Below are positions 1 to 8,897 of a DNA stretch of 64,000 nucleotides, piece after piece (position 1 is the stretch's first letter; the number at the start of each line of letters is the position of its first letter). The DNA lies in NCBI RefSeq assembly GCF_947500045.1, contig NZ_CANMQQ010000002.1:400208-464207 (forward strand). Reading direction: 5' to 3'. The position numbers and the translations under genes are program-made. This DNA is from an uncultured Ruegeria sp. (GTDB taxonomy: Bacteria; Pseudomonadota; Alphaproteobacteria; Rhodobacterales; Rhodobacteraceae). The notes under the pieces were generated by a model. That model did not search any database, was not told where the DNA came from, and saw nothing but the letters and a program-made list of their open reading frames with translations.

Positions 1-338
1 TTGCGGAAATGTTCCGGGCGCTCACGCCATTTGACGAGGCCATCTTCGGCCTCGAGGTACTTGGTTGCGCCCTCGACAATGATTTCGACGTGATCGGTTT
101 CGCTGAGGTGTTCGTAGACGAAGGTCCAGCGATCTGGACCTCCACGCAATACAATGGAACACCCCTCGTCACAGTTTGACAGGCATTCCACGGGTTTCAG
201 TGTGATTCCTGCGGGCAGGTCTGCCTGTTCAAGCGCCTTGTGCAACAAAGCACCGGGCAGCTCCGCGTCATCTTCAACAGGCAACCCGCGGCGGCAGGTA
301 GTGCAGACCAGCAGTTCGACCGGTGCGGTCTCGGTCAT
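1..338 (-). CDS. DUF1636-family small metal-binding (ferredoxin-like, CxxC) protein, 3' end cut by window edge
   Basis: Minus-strand reading from CAT at 336-338: MTETAPVELLVCTTCRRGLPVEDDAELPGALLHKALEQADLPAGITLKPVECLSNCDEGCSIVLRGGPDRWTFVYEHL...; CxxC and CxxxC cysteines; lies downstream of a cobalamin riboswitch. Confidence 0.75.
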   Translation of the reverse strand, partial: MTETAPVELLVCTTCRRGLPVEDDAELPGALLHKALEQADLPAGITLKPVECLSNCDEGCSIVLRGGPDRWTFVYEHLSETDHVEIIVEGATKYLEAEDGLVKWRERPEHFR

Positions 339-434
339 GTCTCTCATCCCCCCAAATCCTCTTCGTGGGGGACGGGGTTTCATGCGGGTCGCCTTTGACC
401 CGACACCGGAACACCCCGTCCGGTTTCATCTTCG

Positions 435-593
435 GGTGTTGGCAGGTCTCCCGGCTTGCGGATGTCAGAGCTTTGCTCTGTCGGATGTCCCGCCTTCCCG
501 GCCTTGCAGGCCAGTGGCTTGGGCACCCTCTCCGGTCACGGTCGCGGGGGCGGCTGCGTTTGACGGATAAACCGTTGACGCATTCCCTTTTCA
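435..593 (-). promoter_or_regulatory. Cobalamin (B12/AdoCbl) riboswitch
   Basis: Minus strand contains AAAAGGGAATGCG...GCAGCCGCCCCCGCGACCGTGA...GCCACTGG...CCGGGAAGGCG...GCAAGCCGGGAGACCTGCC, matching the conserved B12 riboswitch core including the B12 box. Confidence 0.93.
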
Positions 594-774
594 TCTGCTG
601 TCGCAGACACCAACACAAGGCTCTTGGGGCAGCATCACCCCCATTGTCAAGCGCGTTACGCTCAACAGTGTACAGCGGGGCAGAAAAGCGACCTCTGGGG
701 GTCGCTGGACGGCATGACTGAGGGCGGGGGGCGTGCTCGCATGGGCGTCAAACGACAATCAGGGAGAGCAGTGT

Positions 775-1731
775 ATGAGAGTAGGCTTTATTGGGCTGGG
801 GAATGTGGGCGGCAAACTGTCAGGATCGCTTCTGCGCAACGGGATTGATCTGAGTGTTCATGACCTGAATCCGGATTTGGTGGATGGGTTTGTGTCACAA
901 GGTGCCAAAGCTGCCAAAAGTCCGGCCCAGTTGATGCGCGATTGCGATGCCGTGATCACCTGCCTGCCATCTCCTGCCGCTTCGGATGCGGTTATGCAAG
1001 AGATGCTGCCCGAAGTTGCGCCAGGCAAAATATGGATGGAAATGTCAACAACCGATGAAGCCGAGGTCAAACGCCTTGGTGCCATGGTGATCGAACGCGG
1101 CGGCGCTGCTGTTGATTGCCCCGTGTCCGGCGGGTGCCATCGGGCTGCGACCGGGAATATCTCGATCTTCGCGGGGTGTGATCGGGAGACATTTGAGCGC
1201 ATCCTGCCCTTCCTGACCACCATGGGGCGCCGCGTTTTGCACACGGGTGATCTGGGATCGGCTTCGGTTCTAAAAGTGCTTACGAACTATCTGGCAACGG
1301 CCAATCTGATCACCTGTGCCGAAGCTTTGGTGACGGCAAAGGCCGCCGGGATGGACCTTGGCACAACCTACGAGGCGATCAAGATATCTTCGGGCACCTC
1401 TTTCGTGCATGAAACAGAAAGTCAGGTGATCCTGAATGGGTCGCGCGATATCTCGTTCACCATGGATCTGGTCAAAAAGGACATCGGCCTGTTTCAGGAG
1501 GTCGCCGACCGTGCCGGGGTGCCGCTTGAGATGAACCCGGTGATGATCAAAATCTTTGAGGATGGTATCGAACGGTATGGTGATCGCGAGCTGTCGCCGA
1601 ACATCATCAAGCGCCTCGAAGACGCCACAGGTCTGGATATTCGGGCGCCGGGTTTTCCACCCGAGATGCAGGACGATGAGCCAGAAGAACCGGGCTATGA
1701 GGTGATCCCCCAAAACCGACAGAATGCCTGA
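775..1731 (+). CDS. NAD(P)-dependent oxidoreductase, 3-hydroxyisobutyrate dehydrogenase / 6PGDH-like family
   Basis: MRVGFIGLGNVGGKLSGSLLRNG Rossmann GxGxxG start, DCPVSGG motif, KVLTNYL substrate-binding Lys region. Confidence 0.85.
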   Translation: MRVGFIGLGNVGGKLSGSLLRNGIDLSVHDLNPDLVDGFVSQGAKAAKSPAQLMRDCDAVITCLPSPAASDAVMQEMLPEVAPGKIWMEMSTTDEAEVKRLGAMVIERGGAAVDCPVSGGCHRAATGNISIFAGCDRETFERILPFLTTMGRRVLHTGDLGSASVLKVLTNYLATANLITCAEALVTAKAAGMDLGTTYEAIKISSGTSFVHETESQVILNGSRDISFTMDLVKKDIGLFQEVADRAGVPLEMNPVMIKIFEDGIERYGDRELSPNIIKRLEDATGLDIRAPGFPPEMQDDEPEEPGYEVIPQNRQNA

Positions 1732-2022
1732 AACCGCTGGCACACACCTCACACCGATTGCGACTGCGCGGTCAGAACCACTTCAAATCGCGGGCGGTTT
1801 GTGATGTGTTGCGACCTGACACGGCCTCACGAGCGCTGTCTTGCGATGCCGGTCGTCTGCGTTGTGTACGAAGTCAGGCTAAGGAAATCTCAATTTGGAA
1901 TCAGTCCGATCCCGCCCGAGCACCGCGCCTGAGATTGCGGCACCCTGCATCTTTGTTCGTGAGAGCTTGGCAACGCACAGCGCAGGCGCTTGTTATGCAT
2001 CGCATGTGCAGGGCCATCAGAG

Positions 2023-2801
2023 ATGAAAGTCGTTTTCGCATATCGGATCGGCCAAAAGGCAATGGGCGGAAAGGCGATGCGGGTCGATCAGTTGGCGGCC
2101 ATGGCGCAGGCGCATTTGTCAGAGCGCTATGCCTTTGAAGTAGCTCTTGCACCCAAAAGTTCGCGACCGCATGCGTGTCGCCGATTTGTCGATGTACACA
2201 TCGCTGCCTCTTATGAGGCCGAGCGGAACTTGTGCGGGTATTGAGCGCACTTGACCCGACACCGGGCGTAAAGATGCGCTATCTGCGCCATCATGCAGAT
2301 CCACGTTTTGCCGCAGGATCAGTGCCGGTCGACCAGTTTCAACTGGGTTACTTCGGCTTGCCCGACAACGTGGTCTTACCGCCTGAAATGGCGGAAAAAG
2401 CCGTTGTTCCCGGTTGCGATGGGAAAGGCGACGTAAGCGCCTTTATCGCGCAACTGTCCGACGCCAACTTCCACATATGCACGCGCGACCCGAGCCCATC
2501 ATTGACCCGCGGAATCCTGTCGTCCAAGCCCTTCACCAAAGGTTTCAATGCAGCCGCGGTCAGGGCCAATGTTCTGGTGAACCGTCAGGTTCATGATGCA
2601 GAGTACTACTTGGGTTCGGATTATCCGTTTTTCATAGATAGTACAGATACTTGTGCGATCAGCGATGGTGTCAGACATGCATCGGCAGAGTTTGGTGGTG
2701 CACAATGGGAAAAGGCACAGACCCGGATGGCCAGCGTCGCCAGACAGGTTGCACCATCAGAGGTAATGGCCGAGTTGGACAAAATTCTGAGGCTATTCTA
2801 A
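2023..2801 (+). pseudogene. Degenerate/frameshifted glycosyltransferase-like gene (N-terminal piece about 2023-2244, C-terminal piece 2232-2801 in another frame)
   Basis: MKVVFAYRIGQKAMGGKAMRVDQLAAMAQAHLSERYAFEVAL in one frame, then RVLSALDPTPGVKMRYLRHHADPRF...CTRDPSPSLTRGILSSKPFTKGFNAAAVRANVLVNRQVHDAEYYLGSDYPFF in another; middle appears missing. Confidence 0.45.
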
Positions 2802-2847
2802 ACAGGTCAACAACAGACCGTTACTCGTACAGGCAAGAGAACAACAT

Positions 2848-3855
2848 ATGGCGAATGAGACCTTTCTTATCGTGACCACGATGAAGAACGAAGGGCCTTT
2901 CATGATCGATTGGGTGGCCTACAACCGCGCAATCGGCTTTGATGACATTCTGATCTATACGAATGATTGCGCCGATGGCACCGACGCGATGGGTGAGCGT
3001 TTGCAGGCATTGGGCTGGGCGCATCATGAAAGAAACCGACTGGGGCCGCGCGCCACGCCGCAAAACCGGGCGTTTTCGCTGTCACGCAGCCACCCAAGCT
3101 ATTTGTCTTCTGATTGGATCATGAGCCTGGATGTGGACGAGTATATCAATATCCGTTTGCCTCAGGGCGATATCCAAAGCCTTGTCGATGCCAGCGGAGA
3201 AGCAGACGCAATCTCGATCTGTTGGCGCATGTTTGGGAATGCCGGCCTGAACGATTTTGTGGACCAGCCTGTTCCTGAGACTTTCTTTCTTGCCGCCACA
3301 GAAGAAGGATACCCTCATCACCGGACAAAAGGCTTCAAAACGCTGTTTCGAAACAACGGTAAGTTCAGCCGATTTCGCGCCCATCGACCCCGGACCAATC
3401 CCGAAGATACACCAAACCCTGATGCGCCTTACGAGGGCGTATTGTGGAGGGATGCAGGCGGAAACCTCTATCCTGCGGACCAAGTGAAATGGAAGGCTTG
3501 GCGCGGGTTCAGTCATGAATTCGCGCGTATTCATCATTATGCCGTCCGCAGCACCGATAGCTTTCTGGTCAAACGTGATCGAGGCCGGACCAACCATGTT
3601 GGTCAGGATCAGGGGCTGAAATACTGGCTGGTGATGAACCATAACGACACCGAAGATCGCTCCATACTGGATCACATGCCTGCCATGCATGAGATCAAGG
3701 CCAAAATGATGGCTGATCCACAGCTGGCAGACCTCCATCATCAAGCCTGTGAATGGCACAAAGCGAAAGCCGAAGAGCTGAAGGCCCGGACGGACTGGGC
3801 TGATCTGGTCGATGCATTGCAGAATTCCCATACCGGAGAAGAAGCGCATGGCTGA
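2848..3855 (+). CDS. Glycosyltransferase family 2-like protein
   Basis: TTMKNEGPFMIDWVAYNRAIGFDDILIYTNDCADGTD...SLDVDEYINIRL; DxD-like motif; paralogous to 4555..5553. Confidence 0.8.
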   Translation: MANETFLIVTTMKNEGPFMIDWVAYNRAIGFDDILIYTNDCADGTDAMGERLQALGWAHHERNRLGPRATPQNRAFSLSRSHPSYLSSDWIMSLDVDEYINIRLPQGDIQSLVDASGEADAISICWRMFGNAGLNDFVDQPVPETFFLAATEEGYPHHRTKGFKTLFRNNGKFSRFRAHRPRTNPEDTPNPDAPYEGVLWRDAGGNLYPADQVKWKAWRGFSHEFARIHHYAVRSTDSFLVKRDRGRTNHVGQDQGLKYWLVMNHNDTEDRSILDHMPAMHEIKAKMMADPQLADLHHQACEWHKAKAEELKARTDWADLVDALQNSHTGEEAHG

Positions 3856-4459
3856 ACCTGTGTCCGCCGAAGACCGCCGCAATAAACAACAACAGCAGCG
3901 TGAGCGGAAAGATGCGCTGAGGCGCGAAATGCTCAGGACTATGCCCAACGGAAGGCTCAGTGTTGAGATCGGCGTTTGGCGGGGTGAGTTTTCGCGGATA
4001 TTGCTCGATGTATTGAAGCCTTCTAAGCTGTGCCTCATCGATCCATGGGGAGTGCAGCCCGACTCTGATGGCGGTGCTTCTTTGGCAGGCGCGCGCAGCC
4101 AGAACGACATGGACCAGATCTATGAAGCGGTGAAAGATACATACGCATCAGAGATAGCAAAGGGGCAAGTGTCGGTTATTCGTGACTTTTCTGTTCCTGC
4201 GCTGCGCTTGTTCGAAGATCAGAGCATCGGGTTTGCCTATCTTGATGGCGACCATTCCTATGAAGGGGTCAAAGCGGATTTGGATGCGCTGTTGCCGAAG
4301 ATGATCGAAGGTGGCGTCATCATGTTAGATGACTACCACCGTCGAGGGTGGTGGAAAGATGGAGTGATGCGTGCGTTCCACGAGTTCCTTGGGTCAAACT
4401 CGGCGAGTTTGCGTCTTAAGGCGATCAAAGGCGCTCAGGTAGCGGTTCAAAAGCTCTAA
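3848..4459 (+). CDS. Class I SAM-dependent methyltransferase
   Basis: LSVEIGVWRGEFSRILLDVLKPSKLCLIDPWG...GFAYLDGDHSYEGVKADLDALLPKMIEGGVIMLDDY; overlaps upstream GT2 stop by 8 nt. Confidence 0.8.
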   Translation: MAEPVSAEDRRNKQQQQRERKDALRREMLRTMPNGRLSVEIGVWRGEFSRILLDVLKPSKLCLIDPWGVQPDSDGGASLAGARSQNDMDQIYEAVKDTYASEIAKGQVSVIRDFSVPALRLFEDQSIGFAYLDGDHSYEGVKADLDALLPKMIEGGVIMLDDYHRRGWWKDGVMRAFHEFLGSNSASLRLKAIKGAQVAVQKL

Positions 4460-4554
4460 TCAATGAAGCCAATTTCCTACCGACTTGGGGATGTTGAGAT
4501 CCGGCATAGGCCTGCCGAAGATGGCGCGAGTTTGGTTCAACCGCAGGATTTTCT

Positions 4555-5553
4555 ATGACTGACAGGATAGTTGTCTACACGACGATGAAAAACGAAGGCC
4601 CATTCATGATTGATTGGGTGTCCTACTACCTGTCGCTTGGCGTTGACCATTTCCTCATCTACACCAACGACTGCGACGATGGCACCGATCTGATCGCGAA
4701 ACGGCTTGGGGAACTTGGCGTTGCGACCCATGTCGACAATTCGGTCAAACCAAATCAAAGCCCGCAGAACACGATGCTCAGGCGTGTTCGTTCGCATCCG
4801 AAGTTTCTGGATGCGGACTGGACGTTTTCATTGGACGTCGATGAATATCTGAACATCCGTCTTCCTGACCCATCCATGCACAAGCTGCTGGGAAAACTTC
4901 AGGATACCGCAGGCGCGCCTTTCGATGTTGCGTCCTTTGCATGGAAGATATTCGGATGCGGTGGTATTGAGAACTTTAACGATACTCCGGTCGCAGCGCA
5001 GTTTTTTCTTTGTGATACCGAAAAAGGTTTTTATTCGGGGGTCGCGGGCGGGCTGAAGAGCATCACGCGCAACAACGGGCTGTTTACACGATATGGCCCA
5101 CACCGGCCCAAAGGGGTGGCGCCCGAGCGTATGTCCGAGATCAAATGGGTCGATGGCGGAGGTCAGCTGCTTGACCCCGAAGCTGTGACGTGGCGCGCCA
5201 CAAGCGGATATCGCCATGATTTCGCACGTATTCATCACTATGTGACCCGCTCAATCGGGTCGTTTATGGTTAAACGCGACCGGGGCAAAACCAACCACAT
5301 TCACGGCGACCAGGCCGAGGTTTATTGGCGCAACATGAATGCCAACCTTGTTGAGGATCGGTCCATTCTGCCGCTTTGGAAGCAGGCCCTGACCGAGCGG
5401 GATCGCCTGATGTCAGATGATCAACTGGCCTCGTTACATGCAGCGGCCTGTACTTGGCACAAAAAGAAGATTGCCGAATTATGTCAAAGACCCGATTGGG
5501 CGGATTTCCGAGCATTCTTGCTCCGTTACAAGATCAACCGTCCCGTCCGTTGA
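4555..5553 (+). CDS. Glycosyltransferase family 2-like protein (paralogue)
   Basis: TTMKNEGPFMIDWVSYYLSLGVDHFLIYTNDCDDGTD...FSLDVDEYLNIRL. Confidence 0.8.
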   Translation: MTDRIVVYTTMKNEGPFMIDWVSYYLSLGVDHFLIYTNDCDDGTDLIAKRLGELGVATHVDNSVKPNQSPQNTMLRRVRSHPKFLDADWTFSLDVDEYLNIRLPDPSMHKLLGKLQDTAGAPFDVASFAWKIFGCGGIENFNDTPVAAQFFLCDTEKGFYSGVAGGLKSITRNNGLFTRYGPHRPKGVAPERMSEIKWVDGGGQLLDPEAVTWRATSGYRHDFARIHHYVTRSIGSFMVKRDRGKTNHIHGDQAEVYWRNMNANLVEDRSILPLWKQALTERDRLMSDDQLASLHAAACTWHKKKIAELCQRPDWADFRAFLLRYKINRPVR

Positions 5554-5585
5554 ATCGTGGAGAGAGCTAAGTGCTTGGAAATAAA

Positions 5586-5659
5586 TGGAGGCGAGTACCG
5601 GAATCGAACCGGTGTACACGGATTTGCAATCCGCTGCGTCACCACTCCGCCAACTCGCC
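5586..5659 (-). tRNA. tRNA-Cys (anticodon GCA)
   Basis: Minus strand GGCGAGTTGGCGGAGTGGTGACGCAGCGGATTGCAAATCCGTGTACACCGGTTCGATTCCGGTACTCGCCTCCA: full cloverleaf, GGTTCGATTCC T-arm, encoded CCA. Confidence 0.96.
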
Positions 5660-5886
5660 TTTTCAAGTAATATCAATCACTTGCCGTGGTGTGGTGGGCG
5701 TTCTATCAGCTTTCAGGATGAACGTCCAGAGTATTGAATGCGATTATTCCTGTCCCTGAAGGAAAATCGATGCGCCCGCCGAGTGAGTGCTTTTTGCCGC
5801 GCCAGTAATTGGCGTCTGGCCCGTTGCTGCGGGCGGGCGGATATGGCACAAGCCTGATAGCAGATTGACAAGGAATGAGCGGTCAT

Positions 5887-6540
5887 ATGACAGATTTCGC
5901 AGCCCGGCGTCTTACGATGGTTGATACTCAGGTCAGGCCGTCGGACGTGACTAAGTTTCCTATCATCGATGCGATGTTGGCTGTGGCGCGTGAGAATTTC
6001 GTGCCAGACTCGCAGCGTGAGGCGGCGTATGTCGGCGACCTGGTAGAGTTGGGAGGAGGGCGTTGCCTGCTTGAGCCCCGGACACTGGCCAAGATGTTGG
6101 ATGCTGTGAATATTTCCAATGATGAGGTGGTCCTGGATATCGCTCCGGGGCTTGGATACTCGACCGCTATTGCCGCTCGAATGGCGGAACTGGTTGTGGC
6201 TGTGGAATCCGATGAAGCCTTGGCGGCCGAAGCGCAGACTGTTCTGATGGAAGCGGATGTCGACAATGCCATCGTCCACACAGGCCCGCTTGAGCAGGGC
6301 GCGGACGAGCACGGCCCTTATGATGTCATCATGATTCAGGGCGGGGTTGAGCAGTTGCCAGACGCTCTGCTGGATCAACTCAAGGATAGAGGCCGGATCG
6401 TTTGCCTGTTCATGGAAGGTGACCTAGGAACCGTTCGTGTGGGTCTCAAGTCGGCGGGTCGTGTGTCTTGGCGGTATGCCTTCAATGCCAGCGCCCCCGT
6501 TTTGCCTGCCTTTTGCGCTGAGTGTGCATTTTCGCTATAG
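5887..6540 (+). CDS. pcm: Protein-L-isoaspartate O-methyltransferase family protein
   Basis: RLTMVDTQVRPSDVT...REAAYVGDLVELGGGRCLLEPRTLAKMLDAV...EVVLDIAPGLGYSTAIAARM; adjacent to tolC as in many alphaproteobacteria. Confidence 0.85.
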   Translation: MTDFAARRLTMVDTQVRPSDVTKFPIIDAMLAVARENFVPDSQREAAYVGDLVELGGGRCLLEPRTLAKMLDAVNISNDEVVLDIAPGLGYSTAIAARMAELVVAVESDEALAAEAQTVLMEADVDNAIVHTGPLEQGADEHGPYDVIMIQGGVEQLPDALLDQLKDRGRIVCLFMEGDLGTVRVGLKSAGRVSWRYAFNASAPVLPAFCAECAFSL

Positions 6541-6635
6541 TTGGCGATAGAAGTATTTTGATGCCTTGATTACTTGAAAACAGCGGCGCAAACTGCCTCG
6601 GTGGTTGCGTAATTTCGATTTGAGAGGATTTGGTT

Positions 6636-8054
6636 ATGCACGGAACGACGACAGGAAAGTTGGTCAAAGGCCTGACTTTGGCGGCGGGCATCGCATTGAG
6701 TGTCGTGCCCGGACGCTCGGTTTGGGCTGACAACCTGACGGATGCGTTTATCGGTGCTTATAACACCAGCGGCTTGCTTGAGCAGAACCGGGCCCTGCTG
6801 CGCGCGGCAGATGAAGATGTCGCCATCGCACTGTCCGCGCTGCGCCCAATCATCAACTGGACCGTGCGGGTGAGCCGTGACTATACGAGAACGAACACGA
6901 GCAGCGCGATCAGTACTCGCGAGCCGTCCAGCTTTTTCTCGGGCCTCACGTTAGGTCAGTTGATCTATGATGGTGGCGCATCTGTTCTGGGCAAGCAATC
7001 TGCGCAAGAAACGGTGCTATCGACGCGGCAATCCTTGATTGATATCGAACAGCAAATCCTGATCCGCGCAGCCAATGCCTATCTGGGTGTTCTGCTGCAG
7101 GAAGAAACGGTTGCGATCCGCGAGAACAACGTCGAAGTGTCCGCGGAAGAACTTCGCGCCTCTCAGGACCGCTTCGAAGTTGGTGAAGTCACCCGGACAG
7201 ATGTTGCCTTGTCAGAAGCGCAGTTGGCCAGTTCGCAAGCGGATTTGGCTGTCGCACGTGGTAATCTGAGTATTGCGCAGGCTGAATACGTAAACGCCGT
7301 TGGCAAAAGGTCAGGGCGGACAGCAGGTCAGCCAAGGCTGCCGAACCTGCCGCGTTCGGAATCCGATGCGGTCAATCTGGCGCAGCGTAACCACCCGGCA
7401 ATTCTTTCTGCGCAGCACCAAGTTCGTGCTTTGGATTTGATTGTGCAGCAGCAGCGCGCCAATCTGGGGCCGAATGTCAGCCTGAATGCCGATGCGGGCA
7501 TTACTGAAAGCTATGACAACGACGATTATATCAACGAGGCGACGATCTCGCTGAACTTCAATCAGCCGATCTATTCTGGTGGTGGCTTGGCCGCAGCGGT
7601 GCGTCGGGCCATGGCAACACGCGATGCCTCGCGTGCGAATCTGTTGAATGTCCAGAAGAACATCACGCAAGGGGTCGCCGACCGGTATGCAGCCTTCCAG
7701 GCCGCAGCTGCCAGTTTGCGGGCATCGACCGAGCGTGTCCGTGCATCACAAGTTGCGTTCGATGGTATTCGTGAAGAGGCGACGCTGGGTGCACGAACAA
7801 CCCTTGATGTTCTGAACGCGCAGCAGGATTTGCTGGATGCGCAATTGGCCGAAGTTGCCTCGCGGACCGAACGGTCTCGGGCAGCGTATGAACTGCTGCA
7901 GGCGCAAGGATTGCTAACGGCGGAACGGCTGGGCCTGGCGGTGCAGATCTATGATCCGACGTTGTATTACAACCTTGTGAAAAAAGCGCCGTCGCAGGTC
8001 AGCAAGCAAAGCCGCGATCTGGATCGGGTGCTCAAGGCATTGCGCCGGGATTAA
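6636..8054 (+). CDS. tolC: TolC family outer membrane protein
   Basis: Signal peptide, LTDAFIGAYNTSGLLEQNRALLRAADE..., IYDGG, RTTLDVLNAQQDLLDAQL, LLTAERLGLAVQIYDPTLYYNLV. Confidence 0.9.
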   Translation: MHGTTTGKLVKGLTLAAGIALSVVPGRSVWADNLTDAFIGAYNTSGLLEQNRALLRAADEDVAIALSALRPIINWTVRVSRDYTRTNTSSAISTREPSSFFSGLTLGQLIYDGGASVLGKQSAQETVLSTRQSLIDIEQQILIRAANAYLGVLLQEETVAIRENNVEVSAEELRASQDRFEVGEVTRTDVALSEAQLASSQADLAVARGNLSIAQAEYVNAVGKRSGRTAGQPRLPNLPRSESDAVNLAQRNHPAILSAQHQVRALDLIVQQQRANLGPNVSLNADAGITESYDNDDYINEATISLNFNQPIYSGGGLAAAVRRAMATRDASRANLLNVQKNITQGVADRYAAFQAAAASLRASTERVRASQVAFDGIREEATLGARTTLDVLNAQQDLLDAQLAEVASRTERSRAAYELLQAQGLLTAERLGLAVQIYDPTLYYNLVKKAPSQVSKQSRDLDRVLKALRRD

Positions 8055-8126
8055 AGGGTATCGCTACCTGTTGTGGCGATGGTCCGGATTGGCTACAATC
8101 GGACCAAGGTTAGAGCGGTAGAAAAA

Positions 8127-8894
8127 ATGTCAGATCGTGTTGTAAGCGCCAATATTCAGGACGTTCTCTCGTCGGTCAAACGAATGGTCGATGAAGACGC
8201 AAGTGGCGAATCGGAATTTATCTTTGTCCCTTCGACCCCGGCACCCAAGCCGGGGCGGCTGGTTTTGACGGATGCGCTGCGTGTCAGCGAGGAACCGCTG
8301 ATCGTCCAGAAACGCGCACCTTTGAAGTTGATGCCTCAGAATACTGCTCATGAGGGTACGGCAAATCAGGCCGCGAATGCGCCGGGCAATCCAGAAGCGC
8401 CTATGCGTTTACAGCCAGGTGACAGCGTGCGTGCTGATGGCGCTGACGCAAATGACGAAAAACCAAAGCGTGATCTCGCAGGCAGTTTAAGCGCGAAGAT
8501 CGAAGCCTTGGAAGCTGCCATAGCCCGGACCGAAGACCAGTGGGAGCCGGATGGCGAAAGCGATGATGAATATTCCGGTACTAAGACAAAAGCCGTTGAA
8601 TGGCCGGTAGGAAAAGGTTTCGCACAATCCAAAGTCGCTGAACCTGAGCCTGAGCCTGAGCCTGAGACAGAGACAACGGCCGAGGCAACCTTTATTCGTG
8701 ATCCGGCCGTGGTCGCGAAGCAGGCCCAGAAACCTGCTGGTGTGATTGTTGATGAAGAACAGTTGCGTGATCTTGTGGCGCAGATCGTTCGGGAAGAGTT
8801 GCAGGGCGCGCTTGGGGAGCGGATCACTAAGAATTTGCGCAAGATGGTCCGTCGCGAGATATCGCGTGTCATTGCCGCGCCCGACAGGGACTAA
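8127..8894 (+). CDS. Acidic low-complexity protein, divergent PopZ/DUF2497-like candidate
   Basis: MSDRVVSANIQDVLSSVKRMVDEDASG N-terminal helix, acidic/proline-rich middle (PEPEPEPETET), C-terminal helices QLRDLVAQIVREELQGALGERITKNLRKMVRREISRVI; directly downstream of pcm-tolC. Confidence 0.5.
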   Translation: MSDRVVSANIQDVLSSVKRMVDEDASGESEFIFVPSTPAPKPGRLVLTDALRVSEEPLIVQKRAPLKLMPQNTAHEGTANQAANAPGNPEAPMRLQPGDSVRADGADANDEKPKRDLAGSLSAKIEALEAAIARTEDQWEPDGESDDEYSGTKTKAVEWPVGKGFAQSKVAEPEPEPEPETETTAEATFIRDPAVVAKQAQKPAGVIVDEEQLRDLVAQIVREELQGALGERITKNLRKMVRREISRVIAAPDRD

Positions 8895-8897
8895 GGC

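Noticed and set aside
1758-2138. 126-aa plus-strand ORF before the decayed glycosyltransferase
   Set aside because: Arg-rich, no motif, overlaps the more plausible MKVVFAYRIG frame; treated as non-coding.
3082-4110. 342-aa minus-strand ORF
   Set aside because: Antisense to the GT2 gene and methyltransferase, composition of a shadow ORF, no domain motif.
5479-5676. Minus-strand ORF ending ...SGDAADCKSVYTGSIPVLA
   Set aside because: It is the translation of the tRNA-Cys gene, a common false ORF.
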